Below are positions 46,032 through 56,076 of a DNA stretch of 64,000 nt, piece after piece. The stretch comes from Paracoccus sp. Z118. Its GTDB lineage: Bacteria > Pseudomonadota > Alphaproteobacteria > Rhodobacterales > Rhodobacteraceae. Both the position numbers and the translations under genes were made by a program. The notes beneath the pieces were generated by a model. The model saw nothing but the letters and a program-made list of their open reading frames with translations, ran no database searches and had not been told where the DNA came from. The stretch is taken from contig NZ_JAHQZU010000006.1 of NCBI RefSeq assembly GCF_019061185.1, positions 124,001-188,000 of the forward strand. Reading direction: 5' to 3'. Position 1 is the stretch's first letter. Every line of letters starts with the position of its first letter.

Positions 46032-47204
46032 ATGTTCTATCCCCTCGCCTCGACGACCTGGAACGATCAGGAGCACGCCGCGCTCCAGCGGGTGATCGCG
46101 TCGGGCCGCTACACGATGGGCCCCGAGGTCCGCGCCTTTGAGGAGGCGTTCGCCCGTCATTTCGGCAAGCGTTACGCGGTGATGACCTCCTCCGGCTCGA
46201 CCGCCAACCTGCTCGCCATCGCCTCGGCCTTCTGGCACCCCGACCTGGGCTGGCGTCAGGGCGACGAGGTGATCGTGCCCGCGGTCAGCTGGTCCACGAC
46301 CTATTTCCCGGTCACCCAGACCGGGCTGACGCTGCGCTTCGTCGATATCGACCCGGCGACGCTGAACATCGATCTGGACAAGCTGGAGCAGGCGATCACC
46401 CCCCGCACCCGCGCCGTGTTTGCGGTGAACCTGCTGGGCAACCCGGTTCAGGCCGACCGTCTGCGCGCCATCTGCGACCGGCACGGCATCGTTCTGGCCG
46501 AGGACAACTGCGAATCGATGGGCGCCCGCTTCGGCGACGAGCAGGCCGGGACGTTCGGCCTCTTCGGCACGTTCTCGTCCTTCTTCTCGCATCATATCTG
46601 CACGATGGAAGGCGGCATGGTCGTCACGGACGACCGCAAGCTCTACGACACGATGCTGTCGATGCGCGCCCACGGCTGGACGCGCGATCTGCCCGACGAC
46701 ACCCACCTGCCGCGCGATCCCGATCCTTTCGTGCGCCAGTTCCGCTTCGTCCTGCCCGGCTACAACCTGCGCCCGCTGGAAATGGAAGGCGCGCTCGGCA
46801 TCCCGCAGCTTGAAAAACTGCCGGGCTTCGTCGCCGAGCGCCGCGCCAACGGGCAGCTGTTCCAGCAGGCGTTCGGCGGGCTCGACTTCCTCGACATCCA
46901 GCAGGAGACCGGCGAATCCTCGTGGTTCGGCTTCGCCATGATCCTCAGGGGCCGGCTGGAGGGACGCCGCGCCGATCTGGTCGCGGCGTTGCAGGCGGCG
47001 GGCATCGAGTGCCGACCGATCGTCACCGGCAACTTCCTCGCCAACCCGGTGATCGAGAAGCTGGACCACTCGGTCTTCGGCACCGTCGAGGCTGCCGAGA
47101 ACGTGGACCGCAACGGCCTCTTCACCGGCAACCACCATTATCCCATCGCCCCGCAGATCGCCCGCCTGCGCGAGGTCGTGCAGGATGTGGCGGACCGGTT
47201 CTGA
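46032..47204 (+). CDS. colD: GDP-4-keto-6-deoxy-D-mannose 3-dehydratase (ColD)
   Basis: A 390-residue PLP-dependent enzyme of the DegT/DnrJ/EryC1 fold. It lacks the Schiff-base Lys of the family: the motif reads TFSSFFSHHICTMEGG, with H188 where aminotransferases have Lys. ColD enzymes have His at exactly this position and use it as the base that removes the C-3 hydroxyl of GDP-4-keto-6-deoxymannose to make a 3,6-dideoxy sugar. The following AHGWTRDLP block also matches ColD. Length agrees with characterised ColD (about 388 residues). It opens an operon with gmd, manC and a GDP-fucose-synthase homologue. Confidence 0.88.
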   Translation: MFYPLASTTWNDQEHAALQRVIASGRYTMGPEVRAFEEAFARHFGKRYAVMTSSGSTANLLAIASAFWHPDLGWRQGDEVIVPAVSWSTTYFPVTQTGLTLRFVDIDPATLNIDLDKLEQAITPRTRAVFAVNLLGNPVQADRLRAICDRHGIVLAEDNCESMGARFGDEQAGTFGLFGTFSSFFSHHICTMEGGMVVTDDRKLYDTMLSMRAHGWTRDLPDDTHLPRDPDPFVRQFRFVLPGYNLRPLEMEGALGIPQLEKLPGFVAERRANGQLFQQAFGGLDFLDIQQETGESSWFGFAMILRGRLEGRRADLVAALQAAGIECRPIVTGNFLANPVIEKLDHSVFGTVEAAENVDRNGLFTGNHHYPIAPQIARLREVVQDVADRF

Positions 47205-47216
47205 AAGGACGGCAGG

Positions 47217-48290
47217 ATGACCAGGACCGCCCTCATCACCGGGATCACCGGCCAGGACGGCGCCTATCTGGCCGAGCTGCTGCTGGCCAAGGGCTATGTC
47301 GTCCACGGCATCAAGCGCCGCTCGTCCAGCTTCAACACCGCCCGCATCGACCATCTGCAGATCGACGAGCATCGCAACACGCGGTTCCACCTGCATTACG
47401 GCGACATGACGGACTCGACCGCGCTGATCCGCACCGTGGCTGAAACCCGCCCGGACGAGATCTACAACCTCGCCGCCCAAAGCCACGTCAAGGTCAGCTT
47501 CGAGATGCCGGAATACACCGCCAATGCCGACGCGATCGGCACGGTGCGGCTGCTGGAAGCCATCCGTCTGCTTGGGATGGAACGCGACGTGCGCTTCTAC
47601 CAGGCCTCCACGTCGGAGCTTTACGGGCAGGTGCAGGAGGTGCCGCAGTCGGAAACGACGTCCTTCCGCCCGCGCAGCCCCTATGCGGCGGCCAAGCTCT
47701 ATGCCTACTGGATGACCGTGAACTACCGCGAGGCTTACGGGATGTTCGCGTCGAACGGCATCCTCTTCAACCACGAAAGCCCGATCCGGGGCGAGACCTT
47801 CGTCACCCGCAAGATCACCCGCGCGGTGGCCGCGATCACGCTGGGGCTGCAGGACCGGCTGTATCTGGGCAATCTCGACGCGCGGCGCGACTGGGGACAT
47901 GCGCGCGATTATGTCGAGGGGATGTGGCGCATCCTTCAGCATGACGAGGCCGACGATTTCGTGCTGGCCACCGGCGAGACGCACAGCGTGCGCGAGTTCT
48001 GCGAACTGGCCTTCGCCGAGGCCGGGATCGAACTGGAATGGCGGGGGACGGGCATCGATGAGCGCGGCTTCGTCGCGGACACCGAACGCTGCCTGATCGA
48101 GGTCGATCCCGTCTATTTCCGCCCGACCGAAGTCGAGCTTCTGCTTGGAAACGCCGCCAAGGCGCGCGACAAGCTGGGATGGGCGCCGACCACGCCGTTC
48201 CCGCAACTGGTGGCGGAGATGGTGGCCGAGGACCGGCGCCTGCTTGAAACCGAACGGCTCGCCCGCCGCGCCTATGGAGTGCTGGAATGA
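47217..48290 (+). CDS. gmd: GDP-mannose 4,6-dehydratase
   Basis: A 357-residue extended SDR that converts GDP-D-mannose to GDP-4-keto-6-deoxymannose, the substrate of ColD. The NADP loop is [11 protein letters not shown] (residues 8-18), with [14 protein letters not shown] next to it, and the active site includes STSELYG and [12 protein letters not shown] (Tyr-x-x-x-Lys). [19 protein letters not shown] is a Gmd hallmark. The ATG follows a GGCAGG ribosome site 12 bases after colD and the stop overlaps manC by ATGA. Confidence 0.96.
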   Translation: MTRTALITGITGQDGAYLAELLLAKGYVVHGIKRRSSSFNTARIDHLQIDEHRNTRFHLHYGDMTDSTALIRTVAETRPDEIYNLAAQSHVKVSFEMPEYTANADAIGTVRLLEAIRLLGMERDVRFYQASTSELYGQVQEVPQSETTSFRPRSPYAAAKLYAYWMTVNYREAYGMFASNGILFNHESPIRGETFVTRKITRAVAAITLGLQDRLYLGNLDARRDWGHARDYVEGMWRILQHDEADDFVLATGETHSVREFCELAFAEAGIELEWRGTGIDERGFVADTERCLIEVDPVYFRPTEVELLLGNAAKARDKLGWAPTTPFPQLVAEMVAEDRRLLETERLARRAYGVLE

Positions 48291-49729
48291 ACCTTGATGC
48301 AGAAGGCAGCGTGGTGCCGGTGCTGCTGGCGGGCGGGTCGGGGACACGGCTCTGGCCGGTGTCGCGCAAGTCCTTTCCCAAGCAGTTTGCAAACCTGATC
48401 GGGGAAGAGACGCTGTTCCAGGCCTCCGCCCGGCGGATGTCGGGGCGAGGCTATGACGCCCCGGTGGTGCTGACCAACTCGGATTTCCGCTTCATCGTGA
48501 CCGAGCAGCTGGCCGAGATCGGCGTCGACCCCGCCGCGATCCTGATCGAGCCTGTTGGCCGCAACACCGCCCCCGCGGTGCTGGCGGCCGCCCTGCATGT
48601 GGCGAAGGACAACCCCCACGCGCTGCTGCTGGTCGCGCCGTCAGATCACGTCGTCCCCGACGCGGACGCCTTCCGCCGCGCCGTCGAGGCGGGAATCCCG
48701 CTGGCCAAGGCGGGCCGGATCGTGACCTTCGGCATCCAGCCGACGCGGGCGGAGACAGGCTACGGCTATCTTCAGGTCGCGGGCGATCCCGACGCGCAGA
48801 CCGCCGATCTGGAACGGTTCGTGGAAAAGCCCGATCAGGCCAGCGCCGAAAACATGCTGGCGCAGGGCAATTTCCTCTGGAACGCGGGTATCTTCCTGTT
48901 CTGCGCCCGCGACATGATCGAGGCGTTCCGGCGTCACGCCCCCGAATACCTCCAGCCGGTCCAGCAGGCGCTGGACGAGGCGCAGCACGACCTGGGCTTC
49001 CTGCGGCTTGCGCCCGAGCCGTGGCAGGGCCTGCGCGACCAGTCCATCGACTATGCGGTGATGGAGAAGACGGACAACCTGTCGGTCGTGCGCTTCACGG
49101 ATCACTGGTCCGACCTCGGCGGCTGGGACGCCATCTGGCGCGAGGAGCAGGCGCTTGCCCCCGCCCCTCGCGGCGCCGTCACCGACGCGAACTCGACCGC
49201 GATCGACTGCGACAACGTGCTGCTGCGGTCCGACAGCGAGGATATGGAGATCGTCGGCATCGGCCTGAAGGACGTGATGGTGGTGGCGACCAGCGACGCG
49301 GTGCTGGTGGCCGACATGAAGCGTGCGCAGGACGTGCGGCTCGCGGTCGCCGCGCTGAAGGAGAAGAAGCGCCGTCAGGCCGAGATCTTCCGCCGCGACC
49401 ACCGCCCCTGGGGCTGGTTCGAGACGCTGGTGCTGGCCGAGCGTTTCCAGGTCAAGCGCATCGTCGTCCACCCCGGCGCCTCGCTGAGCCTGCAAAGCCA
49501 TGTCCACCGGTCCGAGCACTGGATCGTCGTCAGCGGCACCGCGCGGGTCACGGTGGACGACCACGTCACCCTGATGACCGAGAACCAGTCGATCTACATC
49601 CCGCTCGGCTCGGTCCACCGGATGGAGAATCCGGGCAAGGTGCCGATGGTGCTGATCGAAGTGCAGACCGGCATCTATCTGGGCGAGGACGATATCATCC
49701 GCTACGAAGACCGTTACGCGAGGAACTGA
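48287..49729 (+). CDS. manC: Mannose-1-phosphate guanylyltransferase / mannose-6-phosphate isomerase
   Basis: A 480-residue two-domain enzyme. Residues 8-300 are the guanylyltransferase with [12 protein letters not shown] (16-27), FVEKPD and NAGIFLF; residues about 365-480 are the type II mannose-6-phosphate isomerase cupin ([21 protein letters not shown]). It supplies GDP-mannose to Gmd. Its stop TGA overlaps the next ATG in TGATG. Phosphomannomutase is not in the window. Confidence 0.96.
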   Translation: MNLDAEGSVVPVLLAGGSGTRLWPVSRKSFPKQFANLIGEETLFQASARRMSGRGYDAPVVLTNSDFRFIVTEQLAEIGVDPAAILIEPVGRNTAPAVLAAALHVAKDNPHALLLVAPSDHVVPDADAFRRAVEAGIPLAKAGRIVTFGIQPTRAETGYGYLQVAGDPDAQTADLERFVEKPDQASAENMLAQGNFLWNAGIFLFCARDMIEAFRRHAPEYLQPVQQALDEAQHDLGFLRLAPEPWQGLRDQSIDYAVMEKTDNLSVVRFTDHWSDLGGWDAIWREEQALAPAPRGAVTDANSTAIDCDNVLLRSDSEDMEIVGIGLKDVMVVATSDAVLVADMKRAQDVRLAVAALKEKKRRQAEIFRRDHRPWGWFETLVLAERFQVKRIVVHPGASLSLQSHVHRSEHWIVVSGTARVTVDDHVTLMTENQSIYIPLGSVHRMENPGKVPMVLIEVQTGIYLGEDDIIRYEDRYARN

Positions 49730-50688
49730 TGCGCGTCCTGCTGACCGGCGGATCGGGGATGCTGGGCGGCGCGCTGCGGTGGCTGGCACCCGAGGTCCCA
49801 GATCTGACGCTGCTGGCCCCCGCGCGGGCCGATTTGCCGCTGACGGATCGCGCGGCGGTGGCGCGCTGGTATGCGGACAATCCGGTCGATGCGGTCATCC
49901 ACGCGGCGGCGAAGGTCGGCGGGATACAGGCGAACATCGACGACCCGACAGGCTTTCTGGTCGAGAACCTGCGCCTCAACGACGCCGTCATCATGGGCGC
50001 GCACGAGGCGGGCGTGCCGCGGCTGGTCTTTCTCGGCTCGTCCTGCATGTATCCGCGCGATCACCGCCAGCCGCTGGTCGAAGGGGATATCCTTGCCGCC
50101 CCGCTGGAGCCGACGAACGAGGGCTATGCGCTGTCCAAGATCACCGGCGCGCGGCTCTGCGACTATATCTCGCGCCAATTTCCGGGCCGGGCCTATCGGA
50201 CGCTGCTGCCCTGCAACCTGTTCGGGACGGGCGATCATTTCGGCAGCGCGTCCTCGCATCTGCTCGCCGCCATCGTGACCAAGGTCGTGGACGCGCAGGA
50301 CGAGGGGCGGGACGAGGTCGAGATCTGGGGCTCCGGCAACGCGCGGCGCGAGTTTCTGGACGTGGAGCATCTCGCGCGGTTCATGCTGTCGGTGCTGCCG
50401 CGTCTGGACGAGTTGCCGGGGCTGCTGAATGTCGGCGCGGATGTGGATCACTCGGTGAACGACTATTACCGCATGGTCGCGGACCGCGCCGGCTGGCAGG
50501 GCCGCTTCATCCACGATCTGTCCCGGCCCGAGGGGATGCAGGCCAAGCTGATGTCCTCGGCCCGCGCCCGCGCTTTCGGCTGGGCGCCGCCGGGCAAGGC
50601 GGCGTTCACGGCCTCCATCGACGCGGCGATCGCGGCCTATCGGCGCCGGAAGCGGGGCCCGATTGCGCAGCCGGGCGCGCGGGACTAG
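49729..50688 (+). CDS. colC: GDP-L-colitose synthase-like 5-epimerase/4-reductase (ColC/Fcl family)
   Basis: A 319-residue SDR of the GDP-L-fucose synthase family. The NADP loop is TGGSGMLGG (6-14). Catalytic residues S105, Y133 and K137 are present, as are C106 and H177 (in DHFGSASSH), which do the C-5 epimerisation in this family. With a genuine ColD upstream, the substrate is more likely GDP-4-keto-3,6-dideoxymannose and the product GDP-L-colitose; plain GDP-fucose synthase is the alternative. The ATG overlaps the manC stop by one base. It is followed 49 bases later by a MATE exporter. Confidence 0.85.
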   Translation: MRVLLTGGSGMLGGALRWLAPEVPDLTLLAPARADLPLTDRAAVARWYADNPVDAVIHAAAKVGGIQANIDDPTGFLVENLRLNDAVIMGAHEAGVPRLVFLGSSCMYPRDHRQPLVEGDILAAPLEPTNEGYALSKITGARLCDYISRQFPGRAYRTLLPCNLFGTGDHFGSASSHLLAAIVTKVVDAQDEGRDEVEIWGSGNARREFLDVEHLARFMLSVLPRLDELPGLLNVGADVDHSVNDYYRMVADRAGWQGRFIHDLSRPEGMQAKLMSSARARAFGWAPPGKAAFTASIDAAIAAYRRRKRGPIAQPGARD

Positions 50689-50737
50689 CGTCCGCCGACC
50701 TGCCGAGGGCGACTCGGCCCGCGAAGGAGAGCGCCCG

Positions 50738-52090
50738 ATGGCCCGCCGACCCCAGCTGCATACAGGCCCGCTCTGGCGCAGCTTCCTGATCTTCCTGCTG
50801 CCGCTAATCGCGCAGAATATCCTGCAATCGCTGACCATGACGATCAACAGCATCGTCGTGGGGCAGATGCTGGGCACCCGCGCGCTGGCGTCGATGGCAA
50901 CCTTCATGCCGATGGCGTTCTTCTTCATCTCCTTCCTGATCGGGATCACGGCGGGGTCCAGCGTGCTGATCGGCCAGGCCTGGGGCGCGCAGAAGCACGA
51001 CGTGGTGCAGGCCGTCGCGGGCACGTCGCTGGGGGTGACGGTCGCGCTCGGGCTGGTGATCGGTGGCGTCGGCTATGTCGGCACCCCGGCGCTGCTCGGC
51101 CTGCTGGGAACGCCGCCGGACATCATGGAGAACGCGACCGCCTATGCCCGCGCCTCGTTCCTGACGATGCCGTTCCTGTTCCCCTTCATCGCCGTCGCGG
51201 CGCTGCTGCGCGGGATCGGCGATTCGATCCGGCCGCTGCTGGTGCAGATCGTCGTGACCGTGGTCTCGGCAGGGTTGACGGTGCTGATGGTGCGGCAACT
51301 GGACATGGGGGTCGCCGCCGCCGCGATCTCGACCGGGACCGCGCAGTTCGCGGGGCTGCTGGTTCTGGGCGTGTGGCTGCGGATGGTGGGGCATCCCCTC
51401 GCGCCAAACAGGGTCCTGCTGTCGCAGATGATCCCCGACCCGAAGCTGCTCAAGACCGTGCTGCGGATCGGCCTGCCAACCGGGTTGCAGCTTGTGGTGG
51501 GCTCGATGGCGGGGCTGGTCATCATCGGACTGGTCAACAGCTTCGGATCGGATTCCACCGCCGCCTATGGCGCGGTCAGCCAGGTGCAGAACTACGCGCA
51601 GTTTCCCGCGCTCTCCATCGCCATCGCCGCCTCGATCTTCGGGGCGCAGGCGATCGGGGCGGGCAGGGCCGACCGGCTCGACGCCGTGCTGCGGACGGCG
51701 ATGGTGATGAACCTCGCGCTGACCGGAGGGCTGGTCGCGCTGATCTACCTGTTCTCGCGCCCGCTGGTGGCGCTGTTCATCTCGGACCCCGAGGTGGTCG
51801 ATCTGGCCCAGCACCTGCTGCATATCGTCAGCTGGTCGGCGCTGCTGTTCGGGGCCGGGTCGATCTTCTCGGGCATCATGCGCTCATCCGGCACGGTGAT
51901 CCCGCCGATGGTGATCGCGGTCGCGTCGGTCCTGCTGGTCGAACTGCCGCTGGCGGTGCTGATGTCGCGGCTGATCGGCCTGCAGGGGATCTGGTGGGGC
52001 TATGTCGGCGGCTTCGGTGCGCTGATGATCGGTCAGGGCGCGTATTACCTGCTGGTCTGGCGGCGCAAGAAGGTCGTCGCGCTGGTCTGA
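50738..52090 (+). CDS. MATE family efflux transporter
   Basis: A 450-residue, 12-span inner-membrane exporter of the MATE family, with pseudo-symmetric halves. Recognisable motifs are PLIAQNILQSLTMTINSIVVGQMLG in helix 1-2 and the repeated LRIGLPTGLQLVVGSMAGLVIIGLVNSFGSDSTAAYG in the second half. MATE proteins use sodium or proton gradients to export cations or toxic compounds; substrate unknown. ATG 50738 is preceded by GAAGGAGAGCG. Its place after colC may be incidental; flippases for polysaccharides belong to the related MOP superfamily, but this resembles NorM-type more than Wzx. Confidence 0.93.
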   Translation: MARRPQLHTGPLWRSFLIFLLPLIAQNILQSLTMTINSIVVGQMLGTRALASMATFMPMAFFFISFLIGITAGSSVLIGQAWGAQKHDVVQAVAGTSLGVTVALGLVIGGVGYVGTPALLGLLGTPPDIMENATAYARASFLTMPFLFPFIAVAALLRGIGDSIRPLLVQIVVTVVSAGLTVLMVRQLDMGVAAAAISTGTAQFAGLLVLGVWLRMVGHPLAPNRVLLSQMIPDPKLLKTVLRIGLPTGLQLVVGSMAGLVIIGLVNSFGSDSTAAYGAVSQVQNYAQFPALSIAIAASIFGAQAIGAGRADRLDAVLRTAMVMNLALTGGLVALIYLFSRPLVALFISDPEVVDLAQHLLHIVSWSALLFGAGSIFSGIMRSSGTVIPPMVIAVASVLLVELPLAVLMSRLIGLQGIWWGYVGGFGALMIGQGAYYLLVWRRKKVVALV

Positions 52091-52093
52091 CCG

Positions 52094-52489
52094 TCAGCTG
52101 CCGTAGTCGGCCTCGGACACCGGCTCGAACCACTCGGCGGCGCTGCCGTCCTGCTTTTCCTGAATGGCGATGTGGGTCATGGCGCTGTCGGGCGCGGCCC
52201 CGTGCCAGTGGCGCTCGCCCGGCTCGATCCACACCACGTCGCCCGGCCCGATCTCCTGCACCGGCTGGCCGGCAAGCTGAGCCCGGCCCCGTCCGGTCAG
52301 CACGACCAGGGTCTGCCCCAGCGGATGGGTGTGCCACGCGGTCCGCGCGCCGGGCTGGAAGGTGACGCTGCTTGCCGCGACGCGCGCGGGATCCGGCGCG
52401 TCGATCAGGGCCTCGATCCTCACGTCGCCGGTGAACCATTGCGGATTGCCGGGCTTCGCGGGGCGGTCCTTTCCCGTGACGATCTTCAT
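52094..52489 (-). CDS. Cupin domain protein
   Basis: A 131-residue single-domain cupin. The first metal motif is FQPGARTAWHTHPLGQTLVVLTGRGRAQ (about 44-71) and the second is DVVWIEPGERHWHGAAPDSAMTHIAI (about 83-108). These match the short cupins related to manganese-dependent hydroxynitrile lyase-like proteins, so a small metal enzyme is probable, but no substrate is evident. It converges with the MATE gene with three bases between stops. Confidence 0.9.
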   Translation of the reverse strand: MKIVTGKDRPAKPGNPQWFTGDVRIEALIDAPDPARVAASSVTFQPGARTAWHTHPLGQTLVVLTGRGRAQLAGQPVQEIGPGDVVWIEPGERHWHGAAPDSAMTHIAIQEKQDGSAAEWFEPVSEADYGS

Positions 52490-52555
52490 GGCGGGCTCCT
52501 TTCGCTGCGAACACCGGGACAGCGCCCTTGTGCGGCCAAGGGTTCCGCCGCGCGG

Positions 52556-54478
52556 TCAGATATTGATCTGCTGCCCCAGCTCGACCACCCGGTTCGTCGG
52601 CAGGCGGTAGAAGTTCGTCGGCTCGGACGCCTGCCGGTAAAGCCCCGCATAAAGCCGCGCCGCCCAGAGCGGCATCAGCCGCCCCTTGCCCACCCGCAGC
52701 GAGCGGCGGTTGAGGAAGAACGAGGTCGCCATGACGTCGAAGCTGTGCCCGTATTCCTTCGCGCCCGCCAGCGCGCGGGGCACGTTGGGCTGCTCCATAT
52801 AGCCGAAGCGCAGCCAGACGCGCCAGAAGCGGGGGCCGATCGTCTCGATCCGCAGGCGTTCCCCGGCGGGCACGCGCGGCGTCGTCTGGACCTCGACCGT
52901 GACGATGAAGTTCCGGTCGTGCAGCACGCGGTTGTGCTTGAGGTTGTGCATCAGCGCGGGCGGCGCGGTCATCGGGTCGGCGGTCAGAAAGACGGCCGTG
53001 CCCGGCACGATCACCGGCGGGCTGGCCGTCAGCCTGTCCGCGACAAGCTGCATCGCCACCGAGTCGCCCGTCAGCCGCCTTTGCAGCAGCGTGGTGCCGC
53101 GCACCCATGTGACCATGAACGTCACCACGACGGACGCAAACAGCAGCGGCACCCAGCCGCCGTCCAGCACCTTGAGGATGTTGGCGAGGAAGAACACCAG
53201 CTCCAGCCCGAGGATCGGCAGCATGATCCCCAGCACCAGCGGCCAGCGCCAGGCATGGCGGAAGACGATGATGGCGAGGATCGAGGTGATGACCATGTCG
53301 CCCGTCACCGCGATGCCATAGGCGCTGGCGAGCCGGGCCGAGGAGCCGAAGGACAGCACCAGCGCGCAGACCCCCGCCATCAGGATGATGTTGACCCGCG
53401 GCAGGTAGATCTGCCCCCGCTGCGTGTCGGAGGTGTGCCGGATCTCCAGCCGCGGCAGCAGGCCGAGCTGCACCGCCTGCGCCGCGACCGAGAACGCGCC
53501 CGAAATGACCGACTGGCTGGCGATCACCGTCGCGGCCGTCGCCAGAAGCACCAGCGGCAGCGTGAACCACGCAGGCGCCATCAGGAAGAACGGGTTCGCC
53601 GCCGTCTCGGGGTGCGACAGCACCATCGCCCCCTGCCCCAGATAGCTCAGCGTCAGCGCCGGAAAGACGACGGCGAGCCACGAGATGCGGACCGGCCGCT
53701 TCCCGAAATGGCCCATGTCGGCGTAAAGCGCCTCGGCCCCCGTCACGGCGAGAAACACCGACCCCATGACCGGCAGCGCCCCGAAGCCGTTTCCTGCCAC
53801 GAACCCCGCCGCCCGCAACGGGTTCAGCGCCTGCATGATCCGCGCATCGTCCAGCATGTGCGAGGCGCCAAGCACCGCCATCGCCGCGAACCACGCCAGC
53901 ATGACCGGCCCGAACAGGCGCGAGACCGCCTCGGTCCCGCTCCGCTGCACCCAGAACAGCGCGATCACGATCAGCAGCGTGACCGGCACCACCCAGCCCT
54001 GAAAGCCGGGAACGACCAGCGTCATCCCCTCGACCGCCGACAGCACCGACATGGCGGGGGTGATCATGGAATCGCCGAAGAACAGCGAAACGCCGACGAT
54101 CCCGGTCAGATACAGCCACCATGTCCGCCGGTGCAGCGCCCCCTGCGCCTTGGCGACCAGCGACAGCGTCCCGCCCTCGCCATTGTTGTCGGCCCGCAGG
54201 ATCAGGACGACATACTTGGTCGTCACGATCAGGAAGACCGTCCAGAACAGCAGCGACACGATCCCGATCACGGCGGTTTCCACCATGTGATGCTCATGCG
54301 CGTGGACCAGCCCCTCGCGCAGCGCATAGAGCGGCGAGGTGCCGATATCGCCATAGACGACCCCGAGACACGAGACCACCAGCGCCGCGCGGGTGGTCTT
54401 CGGGTGCGGATCGGGATGGAATGTCGGCTGATCCGGCGAACGCCGGGGGTCGGCCCCGGCGGACGAAAGCTCGGACAT
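52556..54478 (-). CDS. kup: Potassium uptake protein Kup
   Basis: A 640-residue low-affinity K+ symporter of the KUP family. The N-terminal motif LVVSCLGVVYGDIGTSPLYALREGL (about 33-57) is diagnostic, followed by about twelve hydrophobic segments and a cytoplasmic C-terminal domain of roughly 180 residues. The ATG at 54478 (MSELSSAG) is preferred; the open frame upstream has no homology. It is divergent from the omega-aminotransferase gene, with 145 bases between. Confidence 0.96.
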   Translation of the reverse strand: MSELSSAGADPRRSPDQPTFHPDPHPKTTRAALVVSCLGVVYGDIGTSPLYALREGLVHAHEHHMVETAVIGIVSLLFWTVFLIVTTKYVVLILRADNNGEGGTLSLVAKAQGALHRRTWWLYLTGIVGVSLFFGDSMITPAMSVLSAVEGMTLVVPGFQGWVVPVTLLIVIALFWVQRSGTEAVSRLFGPVMLAWFAAMAVLGASHMLDDARIMQALNPLRAAGFVAGNGFGALPVMGSVFLAVTGAEALYADMGHFGKRPVRISWLAVVFPALTLSYLGQGAMVLSHPETAANPFFLMAPAWFTLPLVLLATAATVIASQSVISGAFSVAAQAVQLGLLPRLEIRHTSDTQRGQIYLPRVNIILMAGVCALVLSFGSSARLASAYGIAVTGDMVITSILAIIVFRHAWRWPLVLGIMLPILGLELVFFLANILKVLDGGWVPLLFASVVVTFMVTWVRGTTLLQRRLTGDSVAMQLVADRLTASPPVIVPGTAVFLTADPMTAPPALMHNLKHNRVLHDRNFIVTVEVQTTPRVPAGERLRIETIGPRFWRVWLRFGYMEQPNVPRALAGAKEYGHSFDVMATSFFLNRRSLRVGKGRLMPLWAARLYAGLYRQASEPTNFYRLPTNRVVELGQQINI

Positions 54479-54623
54479 GATGCGGCGGCCTCGCCTGCTG
54501 AACCCGCGTTGTCTGCGCCCGCGCGGCGATTCTCGCAAGGGGTTTGATGGGGCGGGGCCGTCCGGCTTGACTGGCGGCCTGCGGCTGCTAGCGTCCCTCA
54601 GACCCGCCGATTTGAGGACCGCC

Positions 54624-55949
54624 ATGCCCCTGGACCGCAAGCCCGCCCCGAACGACCTGCGCGCGTTCTGGATGCCCTTCACGGCAAACCGCCAGTTCAA
54701 GGCGCAGCCGCGGATGCTCGTCTCGGCGAAGGACATGCACTACACCGCCGCCGAGGGTCAGCAGATCCTCGACGGGACGGCGGGCCTGTGGTGCTGCAAC
54801 GCGGGCCATTGCCGCCCGCGCATCACCGAGGCGATCTCGGACATGGCGGGCACGCTGGACTACGCCCCCGCCTTCCAGGTTGGTCACCCCACGGCGTTCG
54901 AACTTGCCAACCGCCTCGTGGACATCGCGCCCGAAGAAATGGAGCATGTGTTCTACTGCAACTCCGGCTCGGAAGCGGTGGACACGGCGCTGAAGATCGC
55001 GCTGGCCTATCACCGCGCCCGCGGTGAGGGGCAGCGGACCCGGCTGATCGGACGCGAGCGCGGCTATCACGGCGTCGGCTTCGGCGGCATTTCGGTCGGC
55101 GGCATCGTCAGCAACCGCCGCTTCTTCGGCACGGCGCTGAACGGCGTGGACCACCTGCCCCACACCCATCTGCCGGAAAACCGCATGACGCGCGGCCAGC
55201 CGGAACACGGCGCGCATCTGGCCGACGAGTTGGAGCGGCTGGTCGCCCTGCACGGCGCGGAAACCATCGCCGCCGTGATCGTCGAACCGATGGCCGGATC
55301 GACCGGCGTGCTGCTGCCGCCCAAAGGCTATCTGCAACGGCTGCGCGAGATCACCCGCAAGCATGGCATCCTGCTGATCTTCGACGAGGTCATCACCGGC
55401 TTCGGCCGCCTCGGCTCGCCCTTCGCGGCGCAGCATTTCGGCGTCGTGCCGGACATGATCACCTGCGCCAAGGGCCTGACCAACGGCGTGATCCCCATGG
55501 GCGCCGTTCTGACCAGCGCCGCCATCCACGACGCCTTCATGAACGGGCCGGAGCATGTGATCGAACTGTTCCACGGCTACACCTATTCCGGCAACCCGAT
55601 CTCGTCCGCCGCCGCCATCGCGACGCTGGATACCTATGCCGAGGAAGGGCTGCTCACCCGCGCATCCTCGCTTGAGACATACTGGGAAGACGCGCTGCAC
55701 GGCCTCGCCGATCACCCGCATGTGGTGGACATCCGCAACATGGGCCTGATCGGCGCGGTGGAGCTTGCGCCGATCGACGGCCAGCCGGGCAAGCGCGGTA
55801 TGGACGCCTTCGTCAAGGCGTTCGAGGCGGGCATCCTGATCCGCGTGACCGGCGACATCATCGCCCTGTCCCCGCCGCTCATCATTTCGGAAGCGCAGAT
55901 CGATGAGCTGATCGACACGCTCGGACGGGTGCTGAAGGGCGACGCGTGA
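54624..55949 (+). CDS. Omega-amino acid/pyruvate aminotransferase (class III)
   Basis: A 441-residue class III aminotransferase of the beta-alanine:pyruvate type. The N-terminal RAFWMPFTANRQFK (14-26), YCNSGSEAVDTALK (111-124), D254-E255 ([11 protein letters not shown]) and the PLP lysine K283 (CAKGLTNGVIPMGAV) are all present. Paracoccus denitrificans contains a well-known omega-transaminase of this group. Length is typical. ATG 54624 follows GAGGACCGCC. Likely a catabolic enzyme for beta-alanine or amines; exact donor uncertain. Confidence 0.92.
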   Translation: MPLDRKPAPNDLRAFWMPFTANRQFKAQPRMLVSAKDMHYTAAEGQQILDGTAGLWCCNAGHCRPRITEAISDMAGTLDYAPAFQVGHPTAFELANRLVDIAPEEMEHVFYCNSGSEAVDTALKIALAYHRARGEGQRTRLIGRERGYHGVGFGGISVGGIVSNRRFFGTALNGVDHLPHTHLPENRMTRGQPEHGAHLADELERLVALHGAETIAAVIVEPMAGSTGVLLPPKGYLQRLREITRKHGILLIFDEVITGFGRLGSPFAAQHFGVVPDMITCAKGLTNGVIPMGAVLTSAAIHDAFMNGPEHVIELFHGYTYSGNPISSAAAIATLDTYAEEGLLTRASSLETYWEDALHGLADHPHVVDIRNMGLIGAVELAPIDGQPGKRGMDAFVKAFEAGILIRVTGDIIALSPPLIISEAQIDELIDTLGRVLKGDA

Positions 55950-56076
55950 GCCGCTGATCCTGCGAGAGCATCGGCCTGGGCGGCCCGCGCGAACGCACCA
56001 CCGCCCATACCAGGCGTCAGGTCGGGCGAGGCGGCGCTTGCCATGGCCGCATCGCCGCGGCTAACTCGCGCTCGCC

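Noticed and set aside
46032-47204. Perosamine synthase or another DegT aminotransferase
   Set aside because: The PLP-binding lysine is replaced by His188, which points to a dehydratase of the ColD type.
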